A DNA stretch of 43,465 bases, taken from Cryobacterium cheniae (GTDB lineage Bacteria > Actinomycetota > Actinomycetes > Actinomycetales > Microbacteriaceae). The position numbers were made by a program, and so were the translations under genes. The notes under the pieces are model-generated. The model was not told the origin of the DNA. It saw only the letters and a program-made list of their open reading frames with translations, and searched no databases. The stretch is from contig NZ_SOGN01000015.1 of the NCBI RefSeq assembly GCF_004403395.1, positions 531-43,995 of the forward strand, in the 5' to 3' direction. This document shows, piece after piece, positions 8,076 to 16,269 of this stretch; the first letter of the stretch is position 1, and each line of letters begins with the position of its first letter.

Positions 8076-9089
8076 CTAACGCGCTCTCTTTGCCCTCTTT
8101 TCGATGGCCAAGCCACAGATGCGTTCAACAAGTGTCGCGTAATCGATCCCGACCGCGGCGGCTGACTGTGGCAGGAGACTCGTTGCTGTGAGCCCTGGCA
8201 GTGTGTTCACCTCGATGAGCCATAGAACACCTTGCACGTCCAGACGGAAGTCCGAACGGCTGTACCCGTCGAGTTTGAGACAGGCATGGGCAACAAGTGC
8301 CAATCGCTGGGCTTCGGCGGCGATCTCGTCAGAGACCTGAGCCGGAAAGACTTCTCGAACAGCGCCGACCTGGTATTTCTGCTGGTAGGAGAATGTGCTT
8401 TCGGGATCGAGCATCACCTCTCCAACCGCTAGGGCGGTTCCATCGAGAACACCGACCGTAAGCTCACGCCCGGCGATGAATTGCTCTAGTAGCACTTCGC
8501 CGTATCGCGAGGCCGTCTCGAGCGCTGCGGCCAGTTCAACCGGTGACCGGACGAGTGAGAGGCCCACCGTGGACCCTTGGGAATTTGGCTTGACGATGAG
8601 TGGGTAACCTATCGGCTCAGCTTGGCCGTGGTGTTTGCCATCCCAGATCGCCCAGCCGGGCGTTTCGATGCCCGCAGCCGCGAAAAGCCGCTTCAAAATA
8701 TCTTTGTCCATGGCAAGCCCGCTACCGAGGGATCCGCTGCCAGTGAAGGTGACACCGGCCAGCTCCAGCAAGGCCTGGAACTGGCCATTTTCACCAGAGC
8801 CGCCGTGTAGAGCCAGGAATACAACGTCCGTTCCCGCGACGGCGGACGCGACGGTAACTTCTGACGCTCGGATTTGGAGCTGGTTTAAGCTGTCCCGGCT
8901 TGGCAGCGTGTCTGGGACCGACGCAGTAAGCGCAGCCGGTTCCGACGCGGCGCTAACGGCACCGCAAGCGGTATCCACAAGGACGACATCATGCCCGCGA
9001 GACCTCAAAGCCTTCACCACTTGCGTGGCACTAGCGATCGACACGTCTCGCTCTTCACTATCCCCGCCGAACAACACCCCAACCCGCAT
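8076..9089 (-). CDS. ddl: D-alanine--D-alanine ligase
   Basis: The 337-residue protein is an ATP-grasp ligase that joins two D-alanines for peptidoglycan precursors in the cytoplasm. Family motifs are in order: GVLFGGDSEERDVSI at the N-terminus; FLALHGGSGENGQFQ with the substrate-binding Glu; VKPNSQGSTVGLS; EQFIAGRELTVGVL; the omega-loop region FSYQQKYQVGAVREVFPA, which keeps the Tyr-x3-Tyr type seen in D-Ala-adding enzymes; and the metal site IEVNTLPGLTATS. It has normal family length. It stands alone, without murein or van genes, between transposon scars, so it is probably an acquired extra copy. It could support D-cycloserine tolerance (inference). The ribosome binding site is poor (AAGG 2 bases before the ATG). 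Confidence 0.88.
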   Translation of the reverse strand: MRVGVLFGGDSEERDVSIASATQVVKALRSRGHDVVLVDTACGAVSAASEPAALTASVPDTLPSRDSLNQLQIRASEVTVASAVAGTDVVFLALHGGSGENGQFQALLELAGVTFTGSGSLGSGLAMDKDILKRLFAAAGIETPGWAIWDGKHHGQAEPIGYPLIVKPNSQGSTVGLSLVRSPVELAAALETASRYGEVLLEQFIAGRELTVGVLDGTALAVGEVMLDPESTFSYQQKYQVGAVREVFPAQVSDEIAAEAQRLALVAHACLKLDGYSRSDFRLDVQGVLWLIEVNTLPGLTATSLLPQSAAAVGIDYATLVERICGLAIEKRAKRAR

Positions 9090-9198
9090 GGCCTTAGGCT
9101 ATCGGCTCGACGCACAGCGAACGCGACATGGCGCTGGACCCCTCAAAACCAGTGATTCCTCCGACTTGCTGGGACTTTCCGGCGATACCCAGCGAAAA

Positions 9199-9588
9199 GT
9201 GCACAACGCGATCCGCGAATGTGCTCGACGCACTCGCCAGGACGGCGATCGCCACGAGTGCGTCCTGTCGTTTGCAGGGCTTTGGGGGCATCCTGCGCTG
9301 TTCCTGGCGACCTTCCCTCCGGGTGCTCACGGGACAGCAGCGTCCCATCTGCTGGGGTATATGTCAGCGAAGCGGTATCAACTCCGATCCGATCGGGCGT
9401 CCGGGCTTCTCTTCGCTCAAGATGGGCAGCTCCAGCGGACCCATTACATCAATTCACCGATCAGCGACGATCCCGCGCCCGACATGCTGGTGGATGAGCT
9501 TCGGCTCGAGCCGGTGGGCGAGCAGAGCCGCCCCATCCCACCATCGGCCCGCCGCACGACGAAACGCCTGCGAGGCAAGCGCAGATGA
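9199..9588 (+). CDS. hypothetical protein, about 129 aa
   Basis: This frame keeps good GC-rich codon use, unlike its shadows. It reads MHNAIRECARRTRQDGDRHE...LSFAGLWGHPALFLATF...HLLGYMSAKRYQLRSD and ends with a basic tail (ARRTTKRLRGKRR). The start is uncertain: the GTG at 9199 is my choice, and the frame is open further upstream across the divergent ddl gene. No family was recognised. It may be a small cytoplasmic nucleic-acid-binding protein given the basic tail (inference). Confidence 0.45.
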   Translation: MHNAIRECARRTRQDGDRHECVLSFAGLWGHPALFLATFPPGAHGTAASHLLGYMSAKRYQLRSDRASGLLFAQDGQLQRTHYINSPISDDPAPDMLVDELRLEPVGEQSRPIPPSARRTTKRLRGKRR

Positions 9589-9684
9589 TCCTCCTCCGCT
9601 GATACTGTCACCGCACGGGCCGGCCCGTCTCGATAGCCGATCGGGCACCGGGCGGCAACGAGAGACTATGGCAGACTTCCAGCA

Positions 9685-10299
9685 ATGACGATCGCAAGCT
9701 CCCCTTGGGACCACCCCGAGCCCAGGCAATCGCAACTCCACCTCGACGTCGTACCCGTGGGCGTCTTGCACGCGTTAGCAGCGGGCGAATCCGCCTTGCT
9801 CGCCCTCCAATACGTGTCGCCCTATCTGGCGGGTCCCGAGTGCCTTGGCCTTTGGCGTATGCGGAGCAAGCAAATTCAGGACACTCCCACGGACGCACCG
9901 TGGATTACGCGACTAATGGTCGACCCGCAGGTCACGGCACCGGTTGGATTGGCCGGCTTCCACGGTGCCCCCGACGAGGTGGGGATGGTGGAAGTCGGGT
10001 ATCGAGTCGATCCCGCACTGCGTCGACGGGGCTATGCGAGGCGTTCCCTGGAAACGCTACTCGCTGTCGCGCAGCGTCACCCTGACGTGCACACGGTCCG
10101 CGCCACCGTCAGTCCGGAGAACCCGGCGTCGCGAGCGCTCATCGACAGCTACGGGTTCGTCGAGACAGGCGAGCAATGGGACGAAGAAGACGGACTAGAG
10201 ATCATCTACGAAGTCTGTGTCAGCAGCGCTGCCGGCGTGAGCAGCATCCGGTATCCGAGACGAGTCAAACCACTCGCACACGCTGGCCCACGGTCATAA
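9685..10299 (+). CDS. GNAT-family N-acetyltransferase
   Basis: The protein has the GNAT acetyl-CoA fold. The clearest part is the beta4-alpha3 pyrophosphate-binding stretch VGYRVDPALRRRGYARRSLETLL (RRRGYA corresponds to the Q/RxxGxG/A motif), followed by VRATVSPENPASRALIDSYGF, which is motif B. It transfers an acetyl group from acetyl-CoA to an amine whose identity is not predictable. The N-terminal 60 residues are family-like for the RimJ/RimL-type branch. The last 25 residues (SSAAGVSSIRYPRRVK...) go beyond the usual end and may come from read-through into scar DNA, because a recombination repeat begins 40 bases after the stop. Confidence 0.8.
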   Translation: MTIASSPWDHPEPRQSQLHLDVVPVGVLHALAAGESALLALQYVSPYLAGPECLGLWRMRSKQIQDTPTDAPWITRLMVDPQVTAPVGLAGFHGAPDEVGMVEVGYRVDPALRRRGYARRSLETLLAVAQRHPDVHTVRATVSPENPASRALIDSYGFVETGEQWDEEDGLEIIYEVCVSSAAGVSSIRYPRRVKPLAHAGPRS

Positions 10300-10338
10300 A
10301 CGATCGTTTGCGGACAGTTGCGCGAGCACCCCAGCCGC

Positions 10339-10391
10339 TGTGACTGTTAGCGCTTCGTGGCGGCGTTCTGTGATCGCTATTTGGCGCTATC
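10339..10391 (+). repeat. copy of a recurring recombination-site-like sequence
   Basis: TGTGACTGTTAGCGCTTCGT followed by GGCGGCGTTCTGTGATCG and then TATTTGGCG matches 24746-24795 closely. It lies 17 bases beyond the stop of a truncated serine recombinase. The internal pair of CTGTGA...TTGGCG-like units suggests recombinase subsites (inference). Confidence 0.5.
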
Positions 10392-10407
10392 GAGCGTCAG
10401 GCGCTTC

Positions 10408-10675
10408 CTAATCCGGCAGGAGACCCAAGGTGCGCGCCCGGCGATAGAAGGTCGCTCTGGACATTCCCAGATTCCGTGCGACGTCGGCTGCTGGCTCACC
10501 GTGGTCTATGAGGCTGCGGGCGTTGCGTATTTGACTGTCGGTGATGATCCGCGGGCGACCGCCCAAATTTTTGCCGGCGTCGCGGCGTTTGGTGATCGAG
10601 TCGATTACACGCTCTCGCTTGATTTCATGTTCCATCTGACCGAGTGCGGCCATGATCGTGAACAGCTCGGGCGCT
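10408..10675 (-). pseudogene. C-terminal fragment of a serine recombinase (resolvase)
   Basis: The last roughly 90 codons encode a resolvase C-terminus: LFTIMAALGQMEHEIKRERV (end of the catalytic domain and E helix), then GGRPR and a DNA-binding helix-turn-helix (EPAADVARNLGMSRATFYRR). The N-terminal catalytic Ser region is absent. Upstream of codon position about 10675 the DNA belongs to a different broken gene. It is therefore a deletion scar and not an active recombinase. Confidence 0.8.
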
Positions 10676-11680
10676 GAAGTCAGGAAGCGCCGCCTCAACC
10701 TCGGCGACCGCGACGCGCACCCGGGCAGGGTCGTTGCGCCGGGTGAAGTGGATCCCGAACAGAGCTTGGCGGCTGGCGCCGCTGAGCCAGAGTGAGTCGG
10801 TGGCGGTGGTGCGCAGTTCGCTGACCAGCAGCACCGGTGCGAGCCGGTTGCTGAGGGCACGAAGCGCCCGCAGCGCGGCTGCGGCGTAGACGGGATCGAC
10901 GAAGTACTCGGATTGGATCTCGTTTTCATGCAAGGGTATCGCCTAGAGCCGAAAATGGGGTAGGCGTTCATGCCAGGGACCAGGGAGACCACCTTGCGGG
11001 TTCAGGTTGCTGTCGACGGTCGGTGTGCTGCGGATTCGTTGCGCGTCGAGGATCTGTTCCGGGACGGGGTCGTCATCGGCGCCGAGTCGGGTCTTCACCC
11101 AAATCGTGCCGAGGTCTTCACCGGTCCATTGGGTGAAGGTGCTCACACTGTAGCCGGCACCGCTGATCAAGGGAATCTGGTGCAGCTCGGCCTCTCAGCG
11201 CAACCCGCCGAGACGTCTTGACGGACCCGGTAGGTGGGTTCCACGCGCAGCGTGACGCGCAGCGTGACGCGCAGCGTGACGCGCAGCGTGACGCGCAGCG
11301 TGATGCGGACCGCGGTCGCGAGGGTGCCGTTGCGGTCCCCGGATCCGTGCGTGCCGGTCGCGAACGCACCGGCGATCGAGACATGCGGAAGGGATCCGAG
11401 GTTGTGCAGCGCCCAGCCGTGGGCATGCACCCATGCCGCGAGGTCCCCGTACCGCATCCCGGCCGGCGCGTCGACGGTTTCGGCGGCCTCTTCGAGGATA
11501 GGTGGTTCGCGGATCGTGGTGACCGAGACGGTGGTGTCGGTGGTGTCGGGCAGGTCGGTGAAGGTGTGGCGCGTGCCCAGCGCGCGTACCGGCCGCCGGC
11601 ACGGCTCAAAGCCTGCACGTCAGCGACGGAGCGGGCCTGCACGATCGGGGCACGGTAGGTGTATGTGCCCGCTCAGTCCC
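10676..11680 (-). pseudogene. decayed FAD-dependent sugar/alditol oxidase (D-arabinono-1,4-lactone oxidase-like)
   Basis: Pieces of one protein are spread over different frames. Around 11640 QARSVADVQALSR is seen; at 11457-11240 MRYGDLAAWVHAHGWALHNLGSLPH and ATGTHGSGDRN (FAD-binding domain); then VEPTYRVRQDV; at 11170-10943 GAGYSVSTFTQWTGEDLGTIWVKTR and GPWHERLPHF; at 10933-10676 QSEYFVDPVYAAAALRALR...LLVSELRT. This order matches the alditol/arabinonolactone oxidase family, FAD domain first and ALO domain second. There are at least three frameshifts, an internal deletion around a 12-bp tandem repeat, and loss of the C-terminus at the resolvase junction. It lies just downstream of the mannan operon regulator, so it may once have been part of sugar metabolism. 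Confidence 0.7.
11243..11302. repeat. 12-bp tandem repeat, 5 units
   Basis: Five perfect copies of ACGCGCAGCGTG lie in series. On the minus strand each unit adds four residues (TLRV), so the repeat stays in frame inside the decayed oxidase. The unit occurs where the normal protein would have about 50 other residues, so expansion and deletion probably occurred together. Confidence 0.9.
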
Positions 11681-11689
11681 GGTTCGCGG

Positions 11690-12799
11690 TCAGCTCGGGA
11701 CCCGTTCGAGGACTCGGGTGGACTGTCCGATGACCAGTTCGGTAGGCAACGCGATCTTCCGCATCGCGCGCGGGTCCTCGACGAGGCCGAGCGCGACATC
11801 GACGGCCGCTTCTCCCATGCCTTCTTGGTCTTGCCGTATGTGCGTGAAACGGTACTGCGCCCGGTCATAGAATGCGTCGGGATGGTCGAAGCAGACGATC
11901 GAGAGATCGTCGGGGACACTTCGACCCAGTTTCCCGGCCGCCTCGCGGAGCATCGCGGCGATGTTGTACTCGGTGGCGACGATTCCGGTGAGCTCGGGGT
12001 GCGTTTGGAGGTACCCGACGAGATGATCGATGTCCTCTGCGGGTGTGGCGGTGCTGCCCGGCGTGGTGGAGTGGACAAGGTCGAACACTTTCGCCTCGTC
12101 GTGTGCGATATGGTGCATCGCCTGCGCCTTGACGTACCCGTCGCGACGATCGCGGAGGGTCGAGACGGTGCTGTCCGAACTGACCAGCCCGATGTGCTCA
12201 TGTCCGAGCGAGAACAGGTGCTCGGCGGCGTGCTGCCCGGCGGCGATGTTGTCCGAGCACACCGTGGAGATCGGAACCCCGTCGAACACGCGGTCGAGGA
12301 TCACGACTGGAAAGTCCTTCGTGAGCAGTTCGAGAACCGCCGGGGGCACGTAGATGGAGGAGCTGGGCTGCAGGATGAGCGCCCGCACACCTCCCTCGAC
12401 GAGAGCGCGGATCAGCCGGTCCTCCGCGGAGGCGTCACCGAGGCTGCGTTTGATCAGTAGGTTCGCGCTGGCGTTCGCTCGGTCCAGCAGTCCGCCGAGA
12501 ATGCGGGTGCCGAAGGTGTCGTCGAAGTTCGTGACGACGAGACCGATCAGGGGTTGCTTCAGGGTGTGACCCGGCGCGGTGGTGGCGGCATCGCTGATGA
12601 CGATCGTTCCCACCCGGGGGCGGCGGCTGATGAACCCGTCGACACGCAGCAGATCCAGGGCCTTCTTGACCGTGATCGCACTGACGCCATGACGCTCGGT
12701 GAGTTCGACGTCGGACGGCAGCCGGGTATCGACCGGGTACTCCCCGCGCTCGATCGCGCCGCGCAGCTCGTCGTATACCTTCTGATACAGCGCGACCAT
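11690..12799 (-). CDS. GntR/LacI-hybrid sugar-responsive transcriptional regulator
   Basis: The 369-residue protein has a GntR-type winged helix-turn-helix (1-67: ELTERHGVSAITVKKALDLL, GFISRRPRVGTIV) and a LacI/GalR-type periplasmic-binding-protein ligand domain (about 80-365: LIGLVVTNFDDTFG, HEHIGLVSSD, DDLSIVCFDHPD). This AraR-like combination is typical for sugar-operon repressors. I chose the ATG at 12799 because GGAGGG lies 9 bases upstream. The in-frame ATG at 12832 sits inside a predicted operator. The gene lies at the end of the mannan operon, and the matching operators before this gene and before the GH125 gene suggest repression of the operon and of itself (inference). Confidence 0.85.
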   Translation of the reverse strand: MVALYQKVYDELRGAIERGEYPVDTRLPSDVELTERHGVSAITVKKALDLLRVDGFISRRPRVGTIVISDAATTAPGHTLKQPLIGLVVTNFDDTFGTRILGGLLDRANASANLLIKRSLGDASAEDRLIRALVEGGVRALILQPSSSIYVPPAVLELLTKDFPVVILDRVFDGVPISTVCSDNIAAGQHAAEHLFSLGHEHIGLVSSDSTVSTLRDRRDGYVKAQAMHHIAHDEAKVFDLVHSTTPGSTATPAEDIDHLVGYLQTHPELTGIVATEYNIAAMLREAAGKLGRSVPDDLSIVCFDHPDAFYDRAQYRFTHIRQDQEGMGEAAVDVALGLVEDPRAMRKIALPTELVIGQSTRVLERVPS

Positions 12800-12823
12800 C
12801 CCGTCCTGCCCTCCCCTCACTGA

Positions 12824-12838
12824 ATTGAACATATTTAA
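12824..12838 (-). promoter_or_regulatory. predicted operator of the mannan regulator (site 1)
   Basis: On the minus strand the site reads TTAAATATGTTCAAT. It matches 13 of 15 bases of the site at 19593-19607. It is an A+T island in GC-rich DNA, immediately upstream of the regulator start and next to the end of the ROK gene, so it probably serves autoregulation. Confidence 0.6.
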
Positions 12839-13818
12839 TCTAGCATCACCGTGTGGTGGCGTACGGCTGATTTGGCGGCAGTGAACGCCAGCGCGGCGGC
12901 GCCGATGAGAGGGCTGTCGACGGGGTGGGTCGCCGCCTTGATGCTGATGGCCCGCACGTGGCCGAACGGATGATACTGCAGCCGAGATGCGACTCGGGTG
13001 ATGTAGTCCGGGGCGACCCGGGAGAAGCCTCCGGCGATGACCACCCGTTCAAAGTCAACGACGGCTGCCAGGCTGGCGATGCTGTTCCCCAGGGCCTGCG
13101 CGGATCGATCGATCGCGGTTATCGCGGCGGCGTCACCTTTAACGGCGCTGCGGGCGAGGTCCTCACCGGTTTTGCCCGTCCAGCCCAGAGCGCGCGCGTA
13201 CCGGACCGATGCGGGGCCGGAGGCGATCTCTTCCAGAGTGGCCACGGCCCCGTACCCGCTCACATAGCACTGACCGATCTGGCCGGCGTTGCCTGTGCTC
13301 CCTGTCACGGGCTGCCCGTTTAGCACGAGCCCGCCGCCGACACCGGTAGAGACCACCAGGCCAAGCAGCGACTGCGGCGGCCGACCGGGAGTAAGCCAGT
13401 GCTCGGCCAATGCGAGCGCGGTCCCGTCGAGCGCGAGAGTGGCGGGCAGGTGCTCACCGTGTTCGGCGCGCACGGCGGTCTCGATGATGTCCGCAACGGG
13501 CAGGCCTGCGGCGTTTGGAAGGTTGACGGGGCTGACACTGCGTGCCGCCCGGTTCAACGGGCCGGCCGACCCGACCCCGGCGCCGGCCAGCTGCACTCCG
13601 GGCGGTAGAAACCGCAGACTTGTCTGCACCAGCCAGCCCAGCGCGGGTCGCAGGGTGTCGACCGTCGCGGTGCGCCCGGTCTCCACTCGTGCCCGGGAGC
13701 CGGGCACGAGGGATCCGTCGATCAGGACGATCGCGGACTCTGCTTTGGTGCCGCCGATGTCGACGGCCAGCGCCGCGGTCACCAGGCCCTGAGCACTCGG
13801 CAGATACCGGACGGTCAC
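12835..13818 (-). CDS. ROK-family protein (probable sugar kinase)
   Basis: The 327-residue protein has the ROK fold: the N-terminal phosphate loop ALAVDIGGTKAESAIV, GVGSAGPLN, GLVVSTGVGGGLVLNG and VVIAGGFSRV (adenosine site). ROK kinases phosphorylate hexoses or amino sugars in the cytoplasm; mannose is a likely substrate from the operon context. The usual zinc-binding region (GH followed by CxCGxxGCxE) is changed to GNAGQIGQCYVSGYGAVATLEE, which lacks the His and three of the Cys residues. The catalytic GTALA stretch with Asp (ALDGTALALAE) is present. The GTG start overlaps the stop of the GH76 gene by 4 bases. It has no helix-turn-helix, so it is not a ROK repressor. Confidence 0.85.
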   Translation of the reverse strand: MTVRYLPSAQGLVTAALAVDIGGTKAESAIVLIDGSLVPGSRARVETGRTATVDTLRPALGWLVQTSLRFLPPGVQLAGAGVGSAGPLNRAARSVSPVNLPNAAGLPVADIIETAVRAEHGEHLPATLALDGTALALAEHWLTPGRPPQSLLGLVVSTGVGGGLVLNGQPVTGSTGNAGQIGQCYVSGYGAVATLEEIASGPASVRYARALGWTGKTGEDLARSAVKGDAAAITAIDRSAQALGNSIASLAAVVDFERVVIAGGFSRVAPDYITRVASRLQYHPFGHVRAISIKAATHPVDSPLIGAAALAFTAAKSAVRHHTVMLD

Positions 13819-14864
13819 GGCCGTTCGCGGTCCGCGCGCAGTTCAAGGGCCATGATGGCGCTGAGCTGGGTGGAGAAGTCGACTCGGTCGGGGGCAGGAG
13901 CCGACCAGTCGTCGCCGGCAAGCAGCCAGCCGTCGACCTGCGCGTTCTGCCAAAGCGCGTCAGTGCTGCTTCGGATGAACGCTTCCAGCGCCCGGGCGTC
14001 GTCGCTGGCAGTGCCCAGTTCGTCGAGGAGGGTACCGACGTAGCGGTAGTAGATGCCCTTGAACAGTCCCTCGTCACCGCCGACGCCTTCCTGCGCGAAC
14101 AGACCGTTCTCGGACATTTCGCGGATCGCGGTCAGCGCGGTGCGGGTCGCCTGCTCGAGGTAGCGGGCGTCGCCGGCCGCTTTGGCGAGGGCGACCGCGG
14201 CGCCCACGTACAGGCCCTGGTTGTACGTGAACCGCCAGTGCAGGTCGACTTCACCGTTCTCCTCCCGGTTGATGCCGTCTTCCACAAACCCGTCCGGGCC
14301 GACGAGCGTGTTGGTGAGCCACCGGTACGCGGCCACGCCGTAGTCGAGGTAGCGGGCGGCGTCGTCGTGTGCGGCGAGGCGGGCGGAGAGGATGACGAAA
14401 GGGCCGTTTGCGGGGGTGTTCTTGTAGTACAACTGCTGTTTGCGCCAGGCGACGCTCGCACCCATCTGGTCGTTCCAGCCGTGGTCGACGACGTGGTCCC
14501 AGATCTTCTTGCTGGCGTCGAGGTAGCTGGCGTCGCTGGTCGCGTCGTAGAGGCGGAGGATAGCGAGGGCATACCAGAGCATGTCGTCGAAGTAGTCGTT
14601 GAACAGGGCCCCATCGTTGCGGTCATGGACGTTCCGGTAAGCGTCTTCTGCCTTGTCGAGCCAAACCTTGTCGCCGGTGCGTTCGAACGCGTCGATGCGT
14701 ACGTCGACCAGGTGGGCGAGCCACCAGTAGTTGAAGGTGGTGTTGTCTCCGGCCGGGTAGCTGTTGTTGAGTAGCTGTTTCCCCTCCGCGCCGAAGAAGT
14801 GGTCGAGGCTGCGCTGCGCGATGGTGGCACGCTCGCCCCACACAGTCTGCTGGATGATGGTCAT
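13815..14864 (-). CDS. GH76-family alpha-1,6-mannanase-like hydrolase, cytoplasmic
   Basis: The 349-residue (alpha/alpha)6-barrel protein has the adjacent catalytic aspartates expected of GH76 (NDYFDDMLWYAL, Asp93-Asp94). Other family-like stretches are FNYWWLAHLVDV, YYKNTPANGPFVILSARLA and WRFTYNQGLYVGAA. GH76 enzymes cleave internal alpha-1,6-mannosidic bonds. There is no signal peptide, so it should act on imported mannan oligosaccharides. I chose the ATG at 14864 because AGGAGC is placed correctly before it; 49 extra upstream codons in the frame are not family-like. It overlaps the ROK gene by 4 bases and follows the binding-protein gene. Confidence 0.85.
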   Translation of the reverse strand: MTIIQQTVWGERATIAQRSLDHFFGAEGKQLLNNSYPAGDNTTFNYWWLAHLVDVRIDAFERTGDKVWLDKAEDAYRNVHDRNDGALFNDYFDDMLWYALAILRLYDATSDASYLDASKKIWDHVVDHGWNDQMGASVAWRKQQLYYKNTPANGPFVILSARLAAHDDAARYLDYGVAAYRWLTNTLVGPDGFVEDGINREENGEVDLHWRFTYNQGLYVGAAVALAKAAGDARYLEQATRTALTAIREMSENGLFAQEGVGGDEGLFKGIYYRYVGTLLDELGTASDDARALEAFIRSSTDALWQNAQVDGWLLAGDDWSAPAPDRVDFSTQLSAIMALELRADRERP

Positions 14865-14891
14865 GTGAGCTCCTGAAAAGTGTTGGGGTGA

Positions 14892-14924
14892 CGGTGCGGT
14901 GGACGCGTCGGGTCCACCGCACCG
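14892..14924 (-). terminator. intergenic hairpin after the binding-protein gene
   Basis: A perfect 13-bp stem (14892-14904 with 14912-14924) with a 7-base loop lies between the binding-protein stop and the GH76 start. There is no U-tract, so it is more likely an mRNA-stabilising or attenuating hairpin than a full terminator. This would give high levels of the binding protein relative to downstream genes (inference). Confidence 0.6.
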
Positions 14925-14937
14925 CACTGTCGGGCTA

Positions 14938-16200
14938 TTACTGGTTGTCGGCGAGGATCTGGTCGCCCAGGTTCTGCGCCTCACTGAGGGCTTCCTCAGC
15001 GTTGATCTCACCGGCGAGAAAGCGCTCCAGCTGCGGGATCAGCGCCTTGCCTTCGACGTCGGATGCGCCGGGGATGCGGGAGCGCACCTTGGCGTACTCG
15101 AGCGTCTCGATGAACGCGGCGTACTTCGGGTTGTCGGTGAAGTACGGGTCGTTCGCCGCCTCGATGTTCGCGGGGATCCAACCCGAGATCTCGCCGAAAG
15201 CGACACCATTCTTCGGCTGGGTGGTCCACCACTTGATGAACTCCCACGCGCCGTCGGCGTTCTTGGCGCCCTGCGGGATGATGAGCCCGAAGCCGCCCAT
15301 TCCGGCGCCCTTGTCGCCGGTCGGGCCGGCCGGGGGCTGCACGATGCCGTATTCGGTGCCCGCCGCGTCGAGGCTCGACAGCGCCCACGGTCCGTCGAGT
15401 TTGAGGGCGACGTTACCTTCAGCGAACGCGTCGACGCCCTCACCGAACCCCAGTTCGTATACCCCGGCGTCGAGCAGGCTCTGCCAGAAGTCGAGCACCT
15501 CCAGGCCCTCGGGGCTGTTGAACGCCGTCGTCTTCTCGTCGGCGCTGTACATCTGCCCGCCCGCCTGCGCCAGCCACGTGTTGAACAGGCCCGGGTCGTT
15601 GAGCTGGAACCCAGTGCGGGTGAGCGTTCCCCCATCGTGGACGGTGGTCGCCTCGGCGACCGACTTGAGCTCGTCCCACGTCGTCGGCGCCTCCACCCCC
15701 GCCTCATCGAGCGCCGCGGTGTTGTAGAACAGCGACCGGTTGTCTACGAGCAGCGGCATACCGTACGTGACGTCGTCGATCACGAGCTCGCTCAGCGCCT
15801 GGTCGAAGAACTGCCCCACATCCACGTTGTCCGCTTCGATGTACTCGTCCAACGGGGCCAGCGCATTCTTGGGGACGTAAAGCGAGGTGTTGTAGCGGTC
15901 CCACAGTACGACGTCGGGCACGTCGCCGGAGGCAAGACCGGTGAGGAGCTTCTCTTCGACGAGCTCCTGCGCGACGTAGCTGACTTCGTACTTGTCCTGG
16001 GACTCGTTGAACGCGTCGGCCTGTGCGTCGAGCTGGGCGACCTGGTCTCCCGACCAGGACCCCCAGAAGGTGACCTTTTCTGGGGCGCCGTCGGCAGCGT
16101 TGCCGCCGGCAGCGTTGCCGCCGGCGCTGCAGGCGACCAGCGCGACGGCGGTCGCGGCCGCGACACCGATGGCGAGAAGTCGCCGTGGTGATGTCTTCAT
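14938..16200 (-). CDS. ABC transporter sugar-binding lipoprotein (family 1)
   Basis: The 420-residue protein has a lipoprotein signal (MKTSPRRLLAIGVAAATAVA, lipobox LVAC with Cys24) and then a family 1 solute-binding fold (KVTFWGSWSGDQVAQLDAQADAFNES, VPDVVLWDRYNTSLYV, GVEAPTTWDELKSVAEA, ALKLDGPWALSSL). It would be anchored outside the membrane and deliver oligosaccharides, probably alpha-mannosides given the hydrolases beside it, to the two permeases encoded upstream. A strong ribosome binding site (AAGGAGG) is present. No ATPase is encoded in the operon, so a shared MsiK-like ATPase encoded elsewhere is expected. Confidence 0.92.
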   Translation of the reverse strand: MKTSPRRLLAIGVAAATAVALVACSAGGNAAGGNAADGAPEKVTFWGSWSGDQVAQLDAQADAFNESQDKYEVSYVAQELVEEKLLTGLASGDVPDVVLWDRYNTSLYVPKNALAPLDEYIEADNVDVGQFFDQALSELVIDDVTYGMPLLVDNRSLFYNTAALDEAGVEAPTTWDELKSVAEATTVHDGGTLTRTGFQLNDPGLFNTWLAQAGGQMYSADEKTTAFNSPEGLEVLDFWQSLLDAGVYELGFGEGVDAFAEGNVALKLDGPWALSSLDAAGTEYGIVQPPAGPTGDKGAGMGGFGLIIPQGAKNADGAWEFIKWWTTQPKNGVAFGEISGWIPANIEAANDPYFTDNPKYAAFIETLEYAKVRSRIPGASDVEGKALIPQLERFLAGEINAEEALSEAQNLGDQILADNQ

Positions 16201-16269
16201 TGCATTTCCTCCTTGAATGTTGGTGCGGGGATTCGCCGGATCGGGTGCGTCCGGACGTGTAAGGGGCAG

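Noticed and set aside
8635..9198. First part of the plus-strand frame ending at 9588
   Set aside because: It is antisense to the ddl gene; only the part after about 9199 is kept as a possible gene.
13542..14774. Plus-strand frame of 410 codons
   Set aside because: It lies opposite the ROK and GH76 genes, both of which have clear motifs, so it is a GC-skew shadow.
14899..16191. Plus-strand frame of 430 codons
   Set aside because: It is the mirror frame of the sugar-binding lipoprotein gene. It has Arg/Val/Gly-rich shadow composition and no family motif.
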